Below, one piece after another: positions 42,889 to 52,100 of a stretch of DNA of 63,690 nucleotides. The stretch's first letter is position 1. Each line of letters begins with the position of its first letter. Location of the stretch: contig JAAETJ010000279.1 of NCBI GenBank assembly GCA_024228495.1, forward strand, positions 1 through 63,690, read 5' to 3'. Source of the DNA: a bacterium (lineage in GTDB: Bacteria; Pseudomonadota; Alphaproteobacteria; Rhizobiales; JAKIUO01). The notes below the pieces were generated by a model. The model was not told where the DNA came from, ran no database searches, and worked only from the letters and a program-made list of their open reading frames with translations. Position numbers and translations under genes: made by a program.

Positions 42889-43731
42889 ATGTCTGGAAAT
42901 GACTCAAATCTGTCGACGCCGCGCATCGTGGCGGTGGCGAACCAGAAAGGCGGGGTTGGTAAAACCACCACCGCAATCAATCTGGGTACCGCTATGGCAT
43001 CAATCGGTCAATGCGTTTTGATTATTGATATGGATCCGCAGGGAAACGCCTCGACGGGTCTTGGCATCGATCATGATGATCGTGAAATATCGACATTTGA
43101 TGTGTTGATGGATCCGAATATAGCCGCTCGATCTTTGACAGCGACACGTGTGCCTGGTCTGGTGCTGATGCCCTCAACGCTGGATTTGCTTGGTGTTGAA
43201 AATGAATTGGCCAGCACACCGGATCGCTCGTTTCGATTGAAGCAGGCCATTGAACTGATCAAGAATGTTCAGATTAATAATGGTGTCGAAAAGAAACCCC
43301 TTGACTATATCATCATTGATTGTCCACCAAGTTTCAATCTTCTGACTATCAATGCCATGGCCGCAGCGCAATCCGTGCTGGTACCGGTACAGGCAGAATT
43401 TTTTGCTCTTGAAGGTCTCTCCCAATTGACCAATTCCATTGAGGAGTTTCGTAAGCTACTTAATCCAACGCTGGAAATCATGGGCATTGTGCTGACCATG
43501 GTGGATTCGAGTACCAATCTATCCAAAACGGTGGCCGCAGAGGTATCATCAGTGTTTGGCGATAAGCTTTATAATGCGGTTATTCCGCGTAATGTCAGCG
43601 TGTCTGAAGCACCATCTTTCGGTAAGCCGGTTTTATTGTATAAACCCAAAGCCTCCGGCAGTCAGGCCTATGTCGAACTGGCCAGGGAAATCCTTCACAA
43701 TGAGCGCGGAGCAGAGCAGCCAGCTGCTTAG
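42889..43731 (+). CDS. parA: Chromosome-partitioning ATPase ParA (Soj)
   Basis: 280 residues from ATG 42889 (AAAGGGATC upstream; an earlier ATG at 42871 has none). It has the deviant Walker A VANQKGGVGKTTTAINLG, Walker A' LIIDMDPQGNASTGLG and Walker B DYIIIDCPPSFNLLTINAMA. The ParA gradient on the nucleoid moves ParB-parS complexes to new cell poles. There is no N-terminal DNA-binding domain, as expected for a chromosomal type. parB follows after 82 bp containing a CtrA-type box. Confidence 0.97.
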   Translation: MSGNDSNLSTPRIVAVANQKGGVGKTTTAINLGTAMASIGQCVLIIDMDPQGNASTGLGIDHDDREISTFDVLMDPNIAARSLTATRVPGLVLMPSTLDLLGVENELASTPDRSFRLKQAIELIKNVQINNGVEKKPLDYIIIDCPPSFNLLTINAMAAAQSVLVPVQAEFFALEGLSQLTNSIEEFRKLLNPTLEIMGIVLTMVDSSTNLSKTVAAEVSSVFGDKLYNAVIPRNVSVSEAPSFGKPVLLYKPKASGSQAYVELAREILHNERGAEQPAA

Positions 43732-43752
43732 AGATCGGTAATATAACCAATC

Positions 43753-43767
43753 TTAACAAATAGTTAA
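43753..43767. promoter_or_regulatory. CtrA-type box TTAA-N7-TTAA upstream of parB
   Basis: TTAA CAAATAG TTAA in the parA-parB gap, about 47 bp before the parB start. It matches the CtrA consensus exactly and could give parB its own cell-cycle-controlled promoter. Confidence 0.45.
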
Positions 43768-43813
43768 CCAGTGAGTTGTCAAAATAAACAAGTGGACAAT
43801 GGGGAATTGAAAC

Positions 43814-44734
43814 ATGGCAACGTCAGACAATAAATCAAGGCTCGGCAGGGGGCTGGCATCTTTAATCGGGGATACAACGGGTATGAATCCGCCGGTTCAA
43901 CCCGTCAATATTGTTAATAATAATCCGGCTGTTGGCCTGCGTGAAAAAGGTCACAAACTTGTTCCTATCGATACTGTCAACGTTAGCCCTTTTAATCCTC
44001 GCAAGACATTTTCACCCGTTGAGCTGGATGAACTGGCAAGCTCCATCAAACACCGCGGCATCGTGCAACCATTGATCGTGCGTCCTTCACCTGATGGGAA
44101 TGGCTATGAACTGGTGGCAGGGGAGAGGCGTTGGCGCGCCGCGCAACAAGCAGGCGTCCATCAAGTACCCATTCTTGTTCGTGAACTTGGCGATCAGGAA
44201 GTTCTCGAATTGGCAATTATCGAGAATGTTCAGCGCTCTGATCTCAACGCAATTGAAGAAGCTTTTGGCTATCGTGATCTCGTCGAACAATTTGGCTATA
44301 ATCAAGAAGCGCTGGCAAAAATCATCGGCAAAAGCCGCTCTCATTTGACCAATACGCTGCGCTTGTTGAAACTGCCTGATACTGTGCAAACATTGTTACG
44401 AGAAGGGGCGATTAGCGCCGGTCATGGTCGCGCCCTTATCGGTCGCGCAGATGCCGAAAAACTGGCCAGAGTGATCGTTGAAAAAGGTCTAAATGTGCGC
44501 CAGATCGAGGCCATGGTACAAGACAAGGCGCAAAAGACTGGCAATGATGATGATATATTGACCGAATTTGATGCCGATACACTAGCCGTGCAAAAGGAGC
44601 TTGCTGACATGCTGGGTCTGGTTGTCAATATCCGCAAGGGCAACGGCCAAAGCGGCGAAATCCGGGTGAAATACAAAACCCTTGATCAATTTGATGATCT
44701 TTATCTTCGATTAATGAAAAAATATTCAAATTGA
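43814..44734 (+). CDS. parB: Chromosome-partitioning protein ParB (Spo0J)
   Basis: A 306-residue CTP-dependent DNA clamp. The N-terminus RLGRGLASLIGD contacts ParA. The nucleotide-binding motifs are PFNPRKTF, YELVAGERRWRAAQQAG and LAIIENVQRSDLNAIEEA. The central helix-turn-helix (LAKIIGKSRSHLTNTLRLLK) reads parS, and a C-terminal dimerisation domain follows. Four parS sites lie within 7 kb upstream. ATG 43814 with GGGGAATTG upstream. Confidence 0.97.
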   Translation: MATSDNKSRLGRGLASLIGDTTGMNPPVQPVNIVNNNPAVGLREKGHKLVPIDTVNVSPFNPRKTFSPVELDELASSIKHRGIVQPLIVRPSPDGNGYELVAGERRWRAAQQAGVHQVPILVRELGDQEVLELAIIENVQRSDLNAIEEAFGYRDLVEQFGYNQEALAKIIGKSRSHLTNTLRLLKLPDTVQTLLREGAISAGHGRALIGRADAEKLARVIVEKGLNVRQIEAMVQDKAQKTGNDDDILTEFDADTLAVQKELADMLGLVVNIRKGNGQSGEIRVKYKTLDQFDDLYLRLMKKYSN

Positions 44735-44848
44735 TCCAGGATATTTCCGTCGCGGACAGTATTTAATCGTGAAGTTGATTGGGTTTTGGTTGTTGGTTCG
44801 TCCATCGACCAGAGTTCGTTACAGATCATTCTGACCTGAAAATTCTGA

Positions 44849-45028
44849 TCAACAAATTGATAGACTTTTCCCTTTAGATTCGACTTTTTCAAAATGTATT
44901 TTACGGGCTTCAGAGGCAAATTTGTCGTCGATATTATCGGTATTTTTCAGCTTGTTAAAAGTCGTGGAATGATCGAACGAGCTTTCGAACTCGTGATTGT
45001 CATCGCATAAAAGGGTGTAACGGATTAT
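44849..45028 (-). pseudogene. Degenerate DUF1178 gene (start lost, 3' part lost)
   Basis: Directly after the nitrilase-like gene, overlapping its stop, a minus-strand frame reads RYTLLCDDNHEFESSF, an almost exact DUF1178 N-terminus. The expected ATG is ATA, and the frame stops after 59 codons without the second Cys pair of the family. A different frame continues to about 44701, consistent with a frameshift near an A/G run at about 44865-44880. DUF1178 genes commonly sit in this position, so this is a decaying orthologue rather than a new gene. Confidence 0.5.
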
Positions 45029-45918
45029 TTGGTGTTCTCTCGATCCAAAACGGGGGAGGGGTCATTCATTTCAAAAGGGCGATCATGAGTAAGCGCGGGG
45101 ATTGATGCGCGCGCGATGGCGACCTTCGAGAGATCAATATCGGCGATGATGATTTGTGGTTCTGTGCCATCCGCCTGCGCAATGACGTCCCCCCACGGAG
45201 AGACAACAAGGCTGTGACCATAGGTGGAGCGACCATTTTCATGGGCCCCGCCTTGCGCTGCCGCCAAAATAAAACTACCGGTTTCAATGGCTCTGGCGCG
45301 TAGTAAAATATGCCAATGCGCTTTGCCGGTCTGCTTCGTAAAGGCGGCGGGAACGCCAATCAATTGCGCACCGGCTTTGGCCAGAGCGCGGTAAAGGGCA
45401 GCAAACCGCAGATCATAACATATGGAAAATCCCAATTTTGGAGCGGGCATAAGGCCAACGGGAAGGTCTGTGACAATGCTTTTTTTTCCGGCAATATAAT
45501 ACTTTGATTCGCGGTAGCTTTCGCCCCTCGCGAGATCCACATCAAACATATGTATTTTATCGTAATGGGCCAGGATGTTGCCATGCGAGGATATCAGGCA
45601 AGAGCGATTGACGAGCTTGTTTTCGCCTTCGAGGCGAATAGTCAATGAACCAATATGCAGACAGACTTGTAGCTCGCAGGCTAGGCCCTGAAACATGGTC
45701 AGGATTGAACTGTCGTCAAAATCCTGGGCTTCGCGTTGGATAATCTTAGGGTCGGACTCCAGCAGAGCGGTATTTTCCGGTGTCTGGATATAGGTGGCCC
45801 CGCACGCGGCTGCTTCACGGATCAGCCGAGCTGCTTCTGACAGGTTGTCAGACGTCTGGCGGCCTGAACACATTTGTATCAGGCCAATGCGAAAGGACTG
45901 TTGCTGGTTGTCGATCAT
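45025..45918 (-). CDS. Carbon-nitrogen hydrolase (Nit/nitrilase superfamily)
   Basis: 297 residues with the Glu-Lys-Cys triad of the superfamily: Glu in YIQTPENTALLES, Lys in HYDKIHMFDVDL and Cys in LGFSICYDLRFAALYRALA. The sequence style is closest to Nit1/Nit2-type omega-amidase or deaminated-glutathione amidase enzymes, which repair side products of metabolism. It belongs to a same-strand group with a small unknown gene, grxC and comF upstream. No strong ribosome site precedes the ATG at 45918, so translation may depend on upstream coupling. Confidence 0.9.
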   Translation of the reverse strand: MIDNQQQSFRIGLIQMCSGRQTSDNLSEAARLIREAAACGATYIQTPENTALLESDPKIIQREAQDFDDSSILTMFQGLACELQVCLHIGSLTIRLEGENKLVNRSCLISSHGNILAHYDKIHMFDVDLARGESYRESKYYIAGKKSIVTDLPVGLMPAPKLGFSICYDLRFAALYRALAKAGAQLIGVPAAFTKQTGKAHWHILLRARAIETGSFILAAAQGGAHENGRSTYGHSLVVSPWGDVIAQADGTEPQIIIADIDLSKVAIARASIPALTHDRPFEMNDPSPVLDRENTK

Positions 45919-45946
45919 TTCGTAAGTTGGTTAGGCTACAGTAGCA

Positions 45947-46363
45947 CTAGGCTCTACCAGACATGAAATCGCTTTCAGCTTCTTCAATCAAGAAGCGGGC
46001 AACATCATGGGGGGGGCTAAGCTTTGGATTGGTCATGCCGGAACTGACACGGGCAATATCTTGTTCGGTAATATCATATTCGGCAAAGATGCCACTATTG
46101 TCGGAGTTGCCGATTTTTCCGACAAGAATGACGGCGGCACTGCGCAGGGCGTCCTGGCGTTCGCCATAGCGATGAATCATATGCTCCATCTGGCGTTTTT
46201 GGAAATCTGTGGTAGCATCTTTCATCTCGTTTTTGAGGTTCTTGATCAGCTCTTGGGTGTCTTTATATTCATTTAGACCCGTTACGGTCAGTGCACGTTC
46301 GGCGACTTCTTTTGCTTCATCGGCACCCGGTGTCAGAAGTTTTGACAGTGTTTTTAAAACCAT
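45947..46363 (-). CDS. Conserved-looking hypothetical protein, 138 residues
   Basis: A soluble, largely helical protein with no signal peptide. It has a central charged helix (ELIKNLKNEMKDATTDFQKR) and a C-terminal part reading FAEYDITEQDIARVSSGMTN. I do not recognise a family. It lies between the nitrilase-like gene and grxC on the same strand, with AAAGG upstream of ATG 46363, and coding use resembles its neighbours, so it is likely a real gene. Confidence 0.6.
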   Translation of the reverse strand: MVLKTLSKLLTPGADEAKEVAERALTVTGLNEYKDTQELIKNLKNEMKDATTDFQKRQMEHMIHRYGERQDALRSAAVILVGKIGNSDNSGIFAEYDITEQDIARVSSGMTNPKLSPPHDVARFLIEEAESDFMSGRA

Positions 46364-46524
46364 TGGATTTTTGCCTTTTGATGATTAATTTGTCGTCTGT
46401 TTAGACAGGGGTCCGACAGATCGAGTTTAGCGAATTACTATACAAAAAATCAAGCTTATACTGTATTTGTATGAAGACATGCGAAAGACAAATATCTATG
46501 ATATGGAATATAACTGAAAAAGTA

Positions 46525-46779
46525 CTATTGCGCAAGCAGGGGTTCGAGTTCATCAAGGGCGTCGAGTTCGGACAGATCGTCAAAACCGCCGATATGACGG
46601 TCGCCAATGAATATTTGAGGGACAGTACGACGGCCATTGGATTTTTCAAACATTTCTCGGCGCGTGCTTGCATCAGACGCATTTATTTCTGTAAAGGCAG
46701 CATCTTTTTTCTTCAACATTCTTTTTGCGGCAATGCAATAAGGGCAAAATGGTGTTGTATAGACGATGATCTTCGGCAT
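46525..46779 (-). CDS. grxC: Glutaredoxin 3
   Basis: 84 residues from ATG 46779; the open frame extends farther upstream into comF but without need. MPKIIVYTTPFCPYCIAAKR holds the C-P-Y-C redox centre, followed by RRTVPQIFIGDRHIGGFDDL with the cis-proline and glutathione-binding glycines. It reduces disulfides at the expense of glutathione in the cytoplasm. grxC next to a nitrilase-like gene and comF is common in Alphaproteobacteria. Confidence 0.93.
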   Translation of the reverse strand: MPKIIVYTTPFCPYCIAAKRMLKKKDAAFTEINASDASTRREMFEKSNGRRTVPQIFIGDRHIGGFDDLSELDALDELEPLLAQ

Positions 46780-46867
46780 TCGGGATCCCATAATATTGGT
46801 GGATGAGCTGATATGAAGCTTGTAGCAGGTCTTGACCGCCTCTTCAATGCGGTGTGAAAATAGCTTT

Positions 46868-47698
46868 TTAAAGTTTACTCGCCAGATTGCCCGCTCGCGC
46901 CAATACCAGCACATCCACCCGGGCGGCGCCAGCTTTTTTGAGCGTGCGAGTGCACGCGTCCACGGTTGAACCGGTAGTCAGCACATCGTCGATTAACAAG
47001 ATATTTTGGCCATTGATCTGGTTTCGTTTTTTTTGCGAGAGCGTAAAGGCGCCCGTGACATTGGCACGGCGGGCGTGCTCTGACAGGCCAACCTGAGATC
47101 TTGTAGCGCGGTGACGTTTGAGCGCCAACACTTCCACCGGTACCCCAGTCAGCCGATTGATTTCATGGCTTAACAAGGCTGATTGATTGAAACGGCGCTG
47201 CCACAAACGGCCTCGATAAAGAGGCACTGGCATGATTAGATCGGTGTCCTCCAATAACTCGCGCCCCGCTACAACCAGCCAGCGCCCAAACAATCCCAGA
47301 CCTTCGCGCCGGTCACCATATTTTAGCCCGTGAATAAGCGCGCGTAAAACATCATCAAAGAGAGCCACGGCACGGGCGCGATCATAGTCGGGGGGATAGG
47401 CGAGGGCTTGCGCACTAAATTGCTTTTGTCGGTTTTTGCGAAGTTCAGGGGTAATTGGTTCGCTATCATAGGGTAGGGGCAGGCCCGTTGTGTCACAAAG
47501 AGGATGTGTGATGAAATTAATTTTTTGCCAGCAAGGCGCGCATAAATGACCATGTACGGCAATCGGTATGTGGCAATGGATGCAAACGGGCGGCAGGATA
47601 AAATCAAGCAGGTGCGAGAGGACTCCTCGTTTGCCACTGACGTGCATATGGGCATTGATTTGCATTTCGAGGGCGTGTTTTTGCTTGGTTGGACACAT
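46868..47698 (-). CDS. comF: ComF-family double-zinc-ribbon phosphoribosyltransferase-like protein
   Basis: About 276 residues from ATG 47698; TTG 47770 and internal ATGs are alternatives, and no start has a clear ribosome site. The N-terminal part has paired Cys (CIHCHIPIAVHGHLCAPCW), a zinc ribbon. The C-terminal part is a type I PRTase fold with LIMPVPLYRGRLWQRRFNQS and the PRPP-like loop ILLIDDVLTTGSTVDACTRT. ComF in transformable bacteria acts in DNA uptake; elsewhere its role is unclear. It is divergent from the methyltransferase gene. Confidence 0.88.
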   Translation of the reverse strand: MCPTKQKHALEMQINAHMHVSGKRGVLSHLLDFILPPVCIHCHIPIAVHGHLCAPCWQKINFITHPLCDTTGLPLPYDSEPITPELRKNRQKQFSAQALAYPPDYDRARAVALFDDVLRALIHGLKYGDRREGLGLFGRWLVVAGRELLEDTDLIMPVPLYRGRLWQRRFNQSALLSHEINRLTGVPVEVLALKRHRATRSQVGLSEHARRANVTGAFTLSQKKRNQINGQNILLIDDVLTTGSTVDACTRTLKKAGAARVDVLVLARAGNLASKL

Positions 47699-47752
47699 AC
47701 TGTAATGATAGATCACTTTGCAGCTCAATGCATTATTTGAAAGAGACCTTTT

Positions 47753-48667
47753 ATGTCTGATGGCTCCCAAAAACTATTTGATCGCATTTTGCTGCGTCAG
47801 CGCCGTGAGCGTATAAGCGCGACACTGGCCGATTATGATTTTTTGCTCCAACGAGCAGCCATTGAAATGGATGAGCGCCTGGACCTGGTGCTGCGCGACT
47901 TTTCGATGGCGCTTGATCTTGGTGCTGGCAATGGCGCGATGGCTTTGAAGCTATTGGCACGAACTGACGTGGGGCACGTGCTGGCCGGAGATCACAGCCT
48001 CGATCTGATGCGCAATCTAAAGGGTGTTGAGCGGCTCATCTGTGATGAAGAAAAACTGCCCTTTGGGGAGGCGTCCCTCAATCTGGTGACGTCAATCTTG
48101 TCTTTGCATTTCGTCAATGATCTGCCCGGCGCGCTCATTCAGATCTCACGGGCCTTGAAACCTGACGGGTTGTTTATGGCCGCCATACCTGGTGGACAGA
48201 CTTTGATTGAATTGCGCACCGCTTTCATGTTGGCCGAAGAAGAAATAATGGCCGGGGTCAGCCCGCGCGTAGCGCCGATGGCGGATGTGAAAGATTATGG
48301 TGGCCTTTTGCAAAGGGCCGGGTTTGCGTTGCCTGTGGTCGATAGCGATCTTGTTACCGTCACCTATGACAGCCCGCTTAAACTGATGCATGAATTGCGC
48401 ATGATGGGGGCGGGGAATATACTTTGTGACCGGCTGAAAAAACCGCTTTCTCGTTCGTTATTGCAACGGGTTGTAGAGATTTATGAGCGTGATTATTCGA
48501 CAGATAAGCGCATAAATGCAAGTTTTGAGATTATATATCTATCCGGTTGGTCTCCCCATGAAAGTCAGCGACAACCTCTTGCGCCAGGTTTAGGGAAAAC
48601 CTCATTGGCTGGTGTTTTTGGCGCCTGCACTTTGCCGGATCGGGGCGACGAAATTGATGAGAAATAA
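47753..48667 (+). CDS. SAM-dependent methyltransferase-fold protein (BioC/NDUFAF5-like)
   Basis: A 304-residue class I methyltransferase fold with motif I MALDLGAGNGAMALKL, an acidic loop LAGDHSLDLM, and post-motif LVTSILSLHFVNDLPGALIQ followed by ALKPDGLFMAAIPGG. The long C-terminal part, with its IINxSFEIIYLSGW-like segment (INASFEIIYLSGWSPHESQR), resembles NDUFAF5-type proteins, a family related to BioC in which the mitochondrial member hydroxylates a complex I subunit. The true reaction here is unknown. It is divergent from comF with a short intergenic region. Confidence 0.8.
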   Translation: MSDGSQKLFDRILLRQRRERISATLADYDFLLQRAAIEMDERLDLVLRDFSMALDLGAGNGAMALKLLARTDVGHVLAGDHSLDLMRNLKGVERLICDEEKLPFGEASLNLVTSILSLHFVNDLPGALIQISRALKPDGLFMAAIPGGQTLIELRTAFMLAEEEIMAGVSPRVAPMADVKDYGGLLQRAGFALPVVDSDLVTVTYDSPLKLMHELRMMGAGNILCDRLKKPLSRSLLQRVVEIYERDYSTDKRINASFEIIYLSGWSPHESQRQPLAPGLGKTSLAGVFGACTLPDRGDEIDEK

Positions 48668-49151
48668 AAGGGGTATCTTAACCTTTTGTTTTTTGAGCTG
48701 AACAATTGATTAAGTCAATGTCAGAAAAATACAATAAAAACAATCTATTAAGCTGTTATAAACGAATATTCGTGCATATTGATTTTATCAAACGAGTATA
48801 GCGTTCCAGGTTTTGGTTGTTTTTTGCGTCTGGTTCTTTGGTGTTTTTTTAAAACACAAAGAATAGAATGTGTTTATGAGGGGTTGGTCATCTTGAGGGA
48901 GAAGACCGTACCGTCTGGTAAAATTGCGAGACTTTGAGGGAAGTTTCAGATTTTACCTGATTCATAAAAAGCAAAATATGGGTTCGCATTTTTGAACTCT
49001 TTTAGGGATGAAGCGGAGCGGTTACAAATCGCGCGTTTATCCCCTTTGCTTTTATTGCTCATTTCCAACTTTCATCCAGACATGTGCAAACGCTTTGTCG
49101 CTTTGCTCAAGGAACAGCTTTGTTGTTGGTTGCTTGAGGGAGCAATAAGGT
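48668..49151. promoter_or_regulatory. 484-bp AT-rich region upstream of the RND gene
   Basis: No gene is seen. Notable structures are the 12-bp perfect palindrome ACGAATATTCGT (48762-48773), which looks like a repressor operator, and a hairpin GTGTTTT/AAAACAC (48841-48857) within a longer imperfect TCTTTG...CAAAGA repeat. The promoter of the large RND gene should lie here. Confidence 0.45.
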
Positions 49152-52100
49152 ATGCACGGGTCTTTTGAAAATCGCAGCGGTGGATCTAATGAGGATTGCC
49201 AGCCGAACGAACATGATTTGGGAGCAGCGGGTAAGATGGCTCGCGCCTTCATCGATTCGCCGCTATCGCCACTACTATTTGTGGCGTGTTTATTCATGGG
49301 CATACTGGGCCTGATGTTCACACCAAGGCAGGAAGATCCGCAAATCTCTGTGCCCATGGTGGATATTTTCGTCTCCTACGCTGGTGCTTCGGCGCAACAG
49401 GTTGCCTCGCTGGCCATCGACCCGCTTGAGCGAATGATGAGCGAAATGCCCGGTGTCAAACATGTCTATTCCGCTTCTCAGCGCGGGCAGGGCATGGTCA
49501 CGGTGCAGTTTCAAGTTGGCGAACAGATGGAGCCATCTCTCATCAAGCTTTATGACAAGCTGCAATCAAACATGGATCAAATGCCGCCAGGTGTTGGCAA
49601 GCCACTGGTCAAACCAAAAGGCGCAGATGATGTACCGGTTGTAACCCTGACACTGTGGTCCAATTCAATCGATGATGCGAGTTTGCGCCTTGTTGCCCTT
49701 GAAGTGCGCCAGCGCCTCAAGGAAGTTCCTGACACCGCTAACAGTTTTATCGTTGGTGGCCGCACCGAGCAGATGCGTATTGAGGTTTATCCCGAGCGCC
49801 TGGCCGGGTTTGGTATTTCAATGGGCCAAATTGCAGAAGCTGTGCAAAGCGCCAATGTCAACAAAGGCATTGGCTTTGGAGAAAGTGGCGGCTCCAGTTT
49901 TTCTGTTTATTCAGGCAATTTTCTAAAAAGTGTCGGGGATCTTGAAAACCTGATTATTGGGGTGCGGAAAGGGACGCCAGTTTATCTGCGCGATGTAGCA
50001 AAGCTTACGCAAGGTCCAGGTGAAGCGGCCAATGTTGTTGAGTATTATACCGGCCCATCCGCTGCCCAGGCAGGCCTTGTGGAAACCGGTGGATCACCCG
50101 CCGTGACGATTGCTATTGCCAAAAAGGCTGGCAGCAATGGTGTGACGGTTGCGCAAAATATTCTGGCACGCGTCGAAGAGCTCAAAGGTTCTGTTATTCC
50201 CGACAATTTGCAAGTGGCTGTGACCCGCGATTATGGCGCAAGTGCTGGCGAAAAAGTCGACGGTCTGATCATCAAACTGTTCGTTGCCACGGGTGCCGTT
50301 GTGGTGCTGATTTTCATGGCTCTTGGCTTTATCTGGCAGCCTGCTCTTGTCGTGGCGCTGGTTATTCCAGTGGTTATTTTGATCACGGTTTTTTCCGCGT
50401 ATATTCTTGGCTATACGATTGACCGTGTATCCTTGTTTGCATTGATCTTTTCGATTGGCATATTGGTTGATGATGCGATTGTAGTGGTTGAAAATATTTA
50501 TCGCCGATGGCTTATGAACGGTGAAGTTGATACAGACACGACGATTGATGCGGTTGCCGAAGTTGGCAATCCAACCATTCTGGCCACTTTCACAGTGATC
50601 GCGGCTTTGTTGCCCATGGGATTTGTCTCGGGCATGATGGGTCCTTATATGGCCCCCATTCCAGCCCTTGGTTCTGTGGCAATGCTGTTTTCCTTGTTCG
50701 CTGCGTTTTTGTTTACGCCTTGGCTGGTCATGCGTATTCGCCCCAATATGGATAAATTGCGTGTTATGGAAGCGCGTGAGCACAAACAGACAGTATGGTT
50801 TGGACGTATCTTTGGGCAATTGCTGTCACCACTGCTCGACAGTCCGCGCAAGGCTCGGATTTTCCGATTGGCTATGTGGGCTACATTCTTTTTGGCTTGC
50901 GCGATGTTTTACACCCAGCATGTCACCGTAAAAATGTTGCCGCTCGACAATAAGCCCGAGTTTAACGTGATCGTCAATATGCCCGATGGAAGCTCCTTGC
51001 CAAGTACGGCAAATACCTTGATGTCGTTGACGCAAAAAGTGTTGAGCGTCAAGGAAGTAACGGCGGTGCAGACCTATTCAGGTACGGCCAGCCCGTTCAA
51101 CTTTAATGGTCTTGTGCGCCATACCTATTTGCGCCAGAAACCCTGGCAGGGTGATATTCAGATCCAGTTGTTGCACAAGAACAAACGTGCGCGTACCAGC
51201 CATGAAATCGCTGTTGAGGTTCGTGCTTTGTTGACGCCAATGGCCAATGAACTTAAGGCCAGTATTCAAGTGGTTGAAATGCCGCCTGGACCTCCTGTTT
51301 TGCAAACCATGGTGGCCGAGATTTATGGTCCTGACGCTGACACACGCCGCCAGGTGGCCCGCGACATGACCTCTTTGTTCAAAAAAACTGACACCATAGT
51401 AGACGTCGATAATTATCTTGATAAGCCGTATGAAAACTGGACTTTTGAAGTTGATCGGCCCCGGGCGCGTCAATATGGTATTTCGGCCCGCGATATCACA
51501 GAGCAACTATCCATGGCCATGGGTGGGTTCCGTCTAGGCGATCTAAAGGTCGGGCATGAGCTGGAGGCAAAATTTATTGTTTTGCAAGCACCTTTATCAG
51601 TACGCACCAATATGAACCAGTTGCTGCAACTGCCGATTGCTTCCAAAACGGGCAAGTTGGTGCCGCTAAACGCGCTTGGTAGCTTCAAGCGCCAGGCCAC
51701 TGATCGGACCATTTTTCACAAGGATTTGCGGGCCGTTGAATATGTCACCGGGGAGGTGGCAGGTCGTCTGGCCGCACCCGTCTATGGCATGATTGAAGTC
51801 AGCAATCTGCTGGATGATTACAAAACCCCTGATGGTGTGTCGCTTTCTGGTGAGTTGTGGGGCGGGGCACCAGATAACACAAATTCCAGTTTTGCCTGGG
51901 GCGGCGAATGGACGGTGACCTTTGAAACTTTCCGTGATATGGGCGCAGCCTTCATGGTGGCAATGGTGTTGATCTATATGTTGGTGGTCTGGGAGTTTGG
52001 TAATTTCCGCACCCCTGCCATCATCATGGCACCGATTCCTCTGACATTGATCGGTATCATTCCAGGTCACTGGTTGCTGGGGGCCGAATTTACGGCGACC

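Noticed and set aside
50094-50819. 241-codon minus-strand frame rich in His and Asn
   Set aside because: Antisense of the RND membrane helices; such His/Asn/Gln-rich frames are typical shadows of hydrophobic coding sequence.
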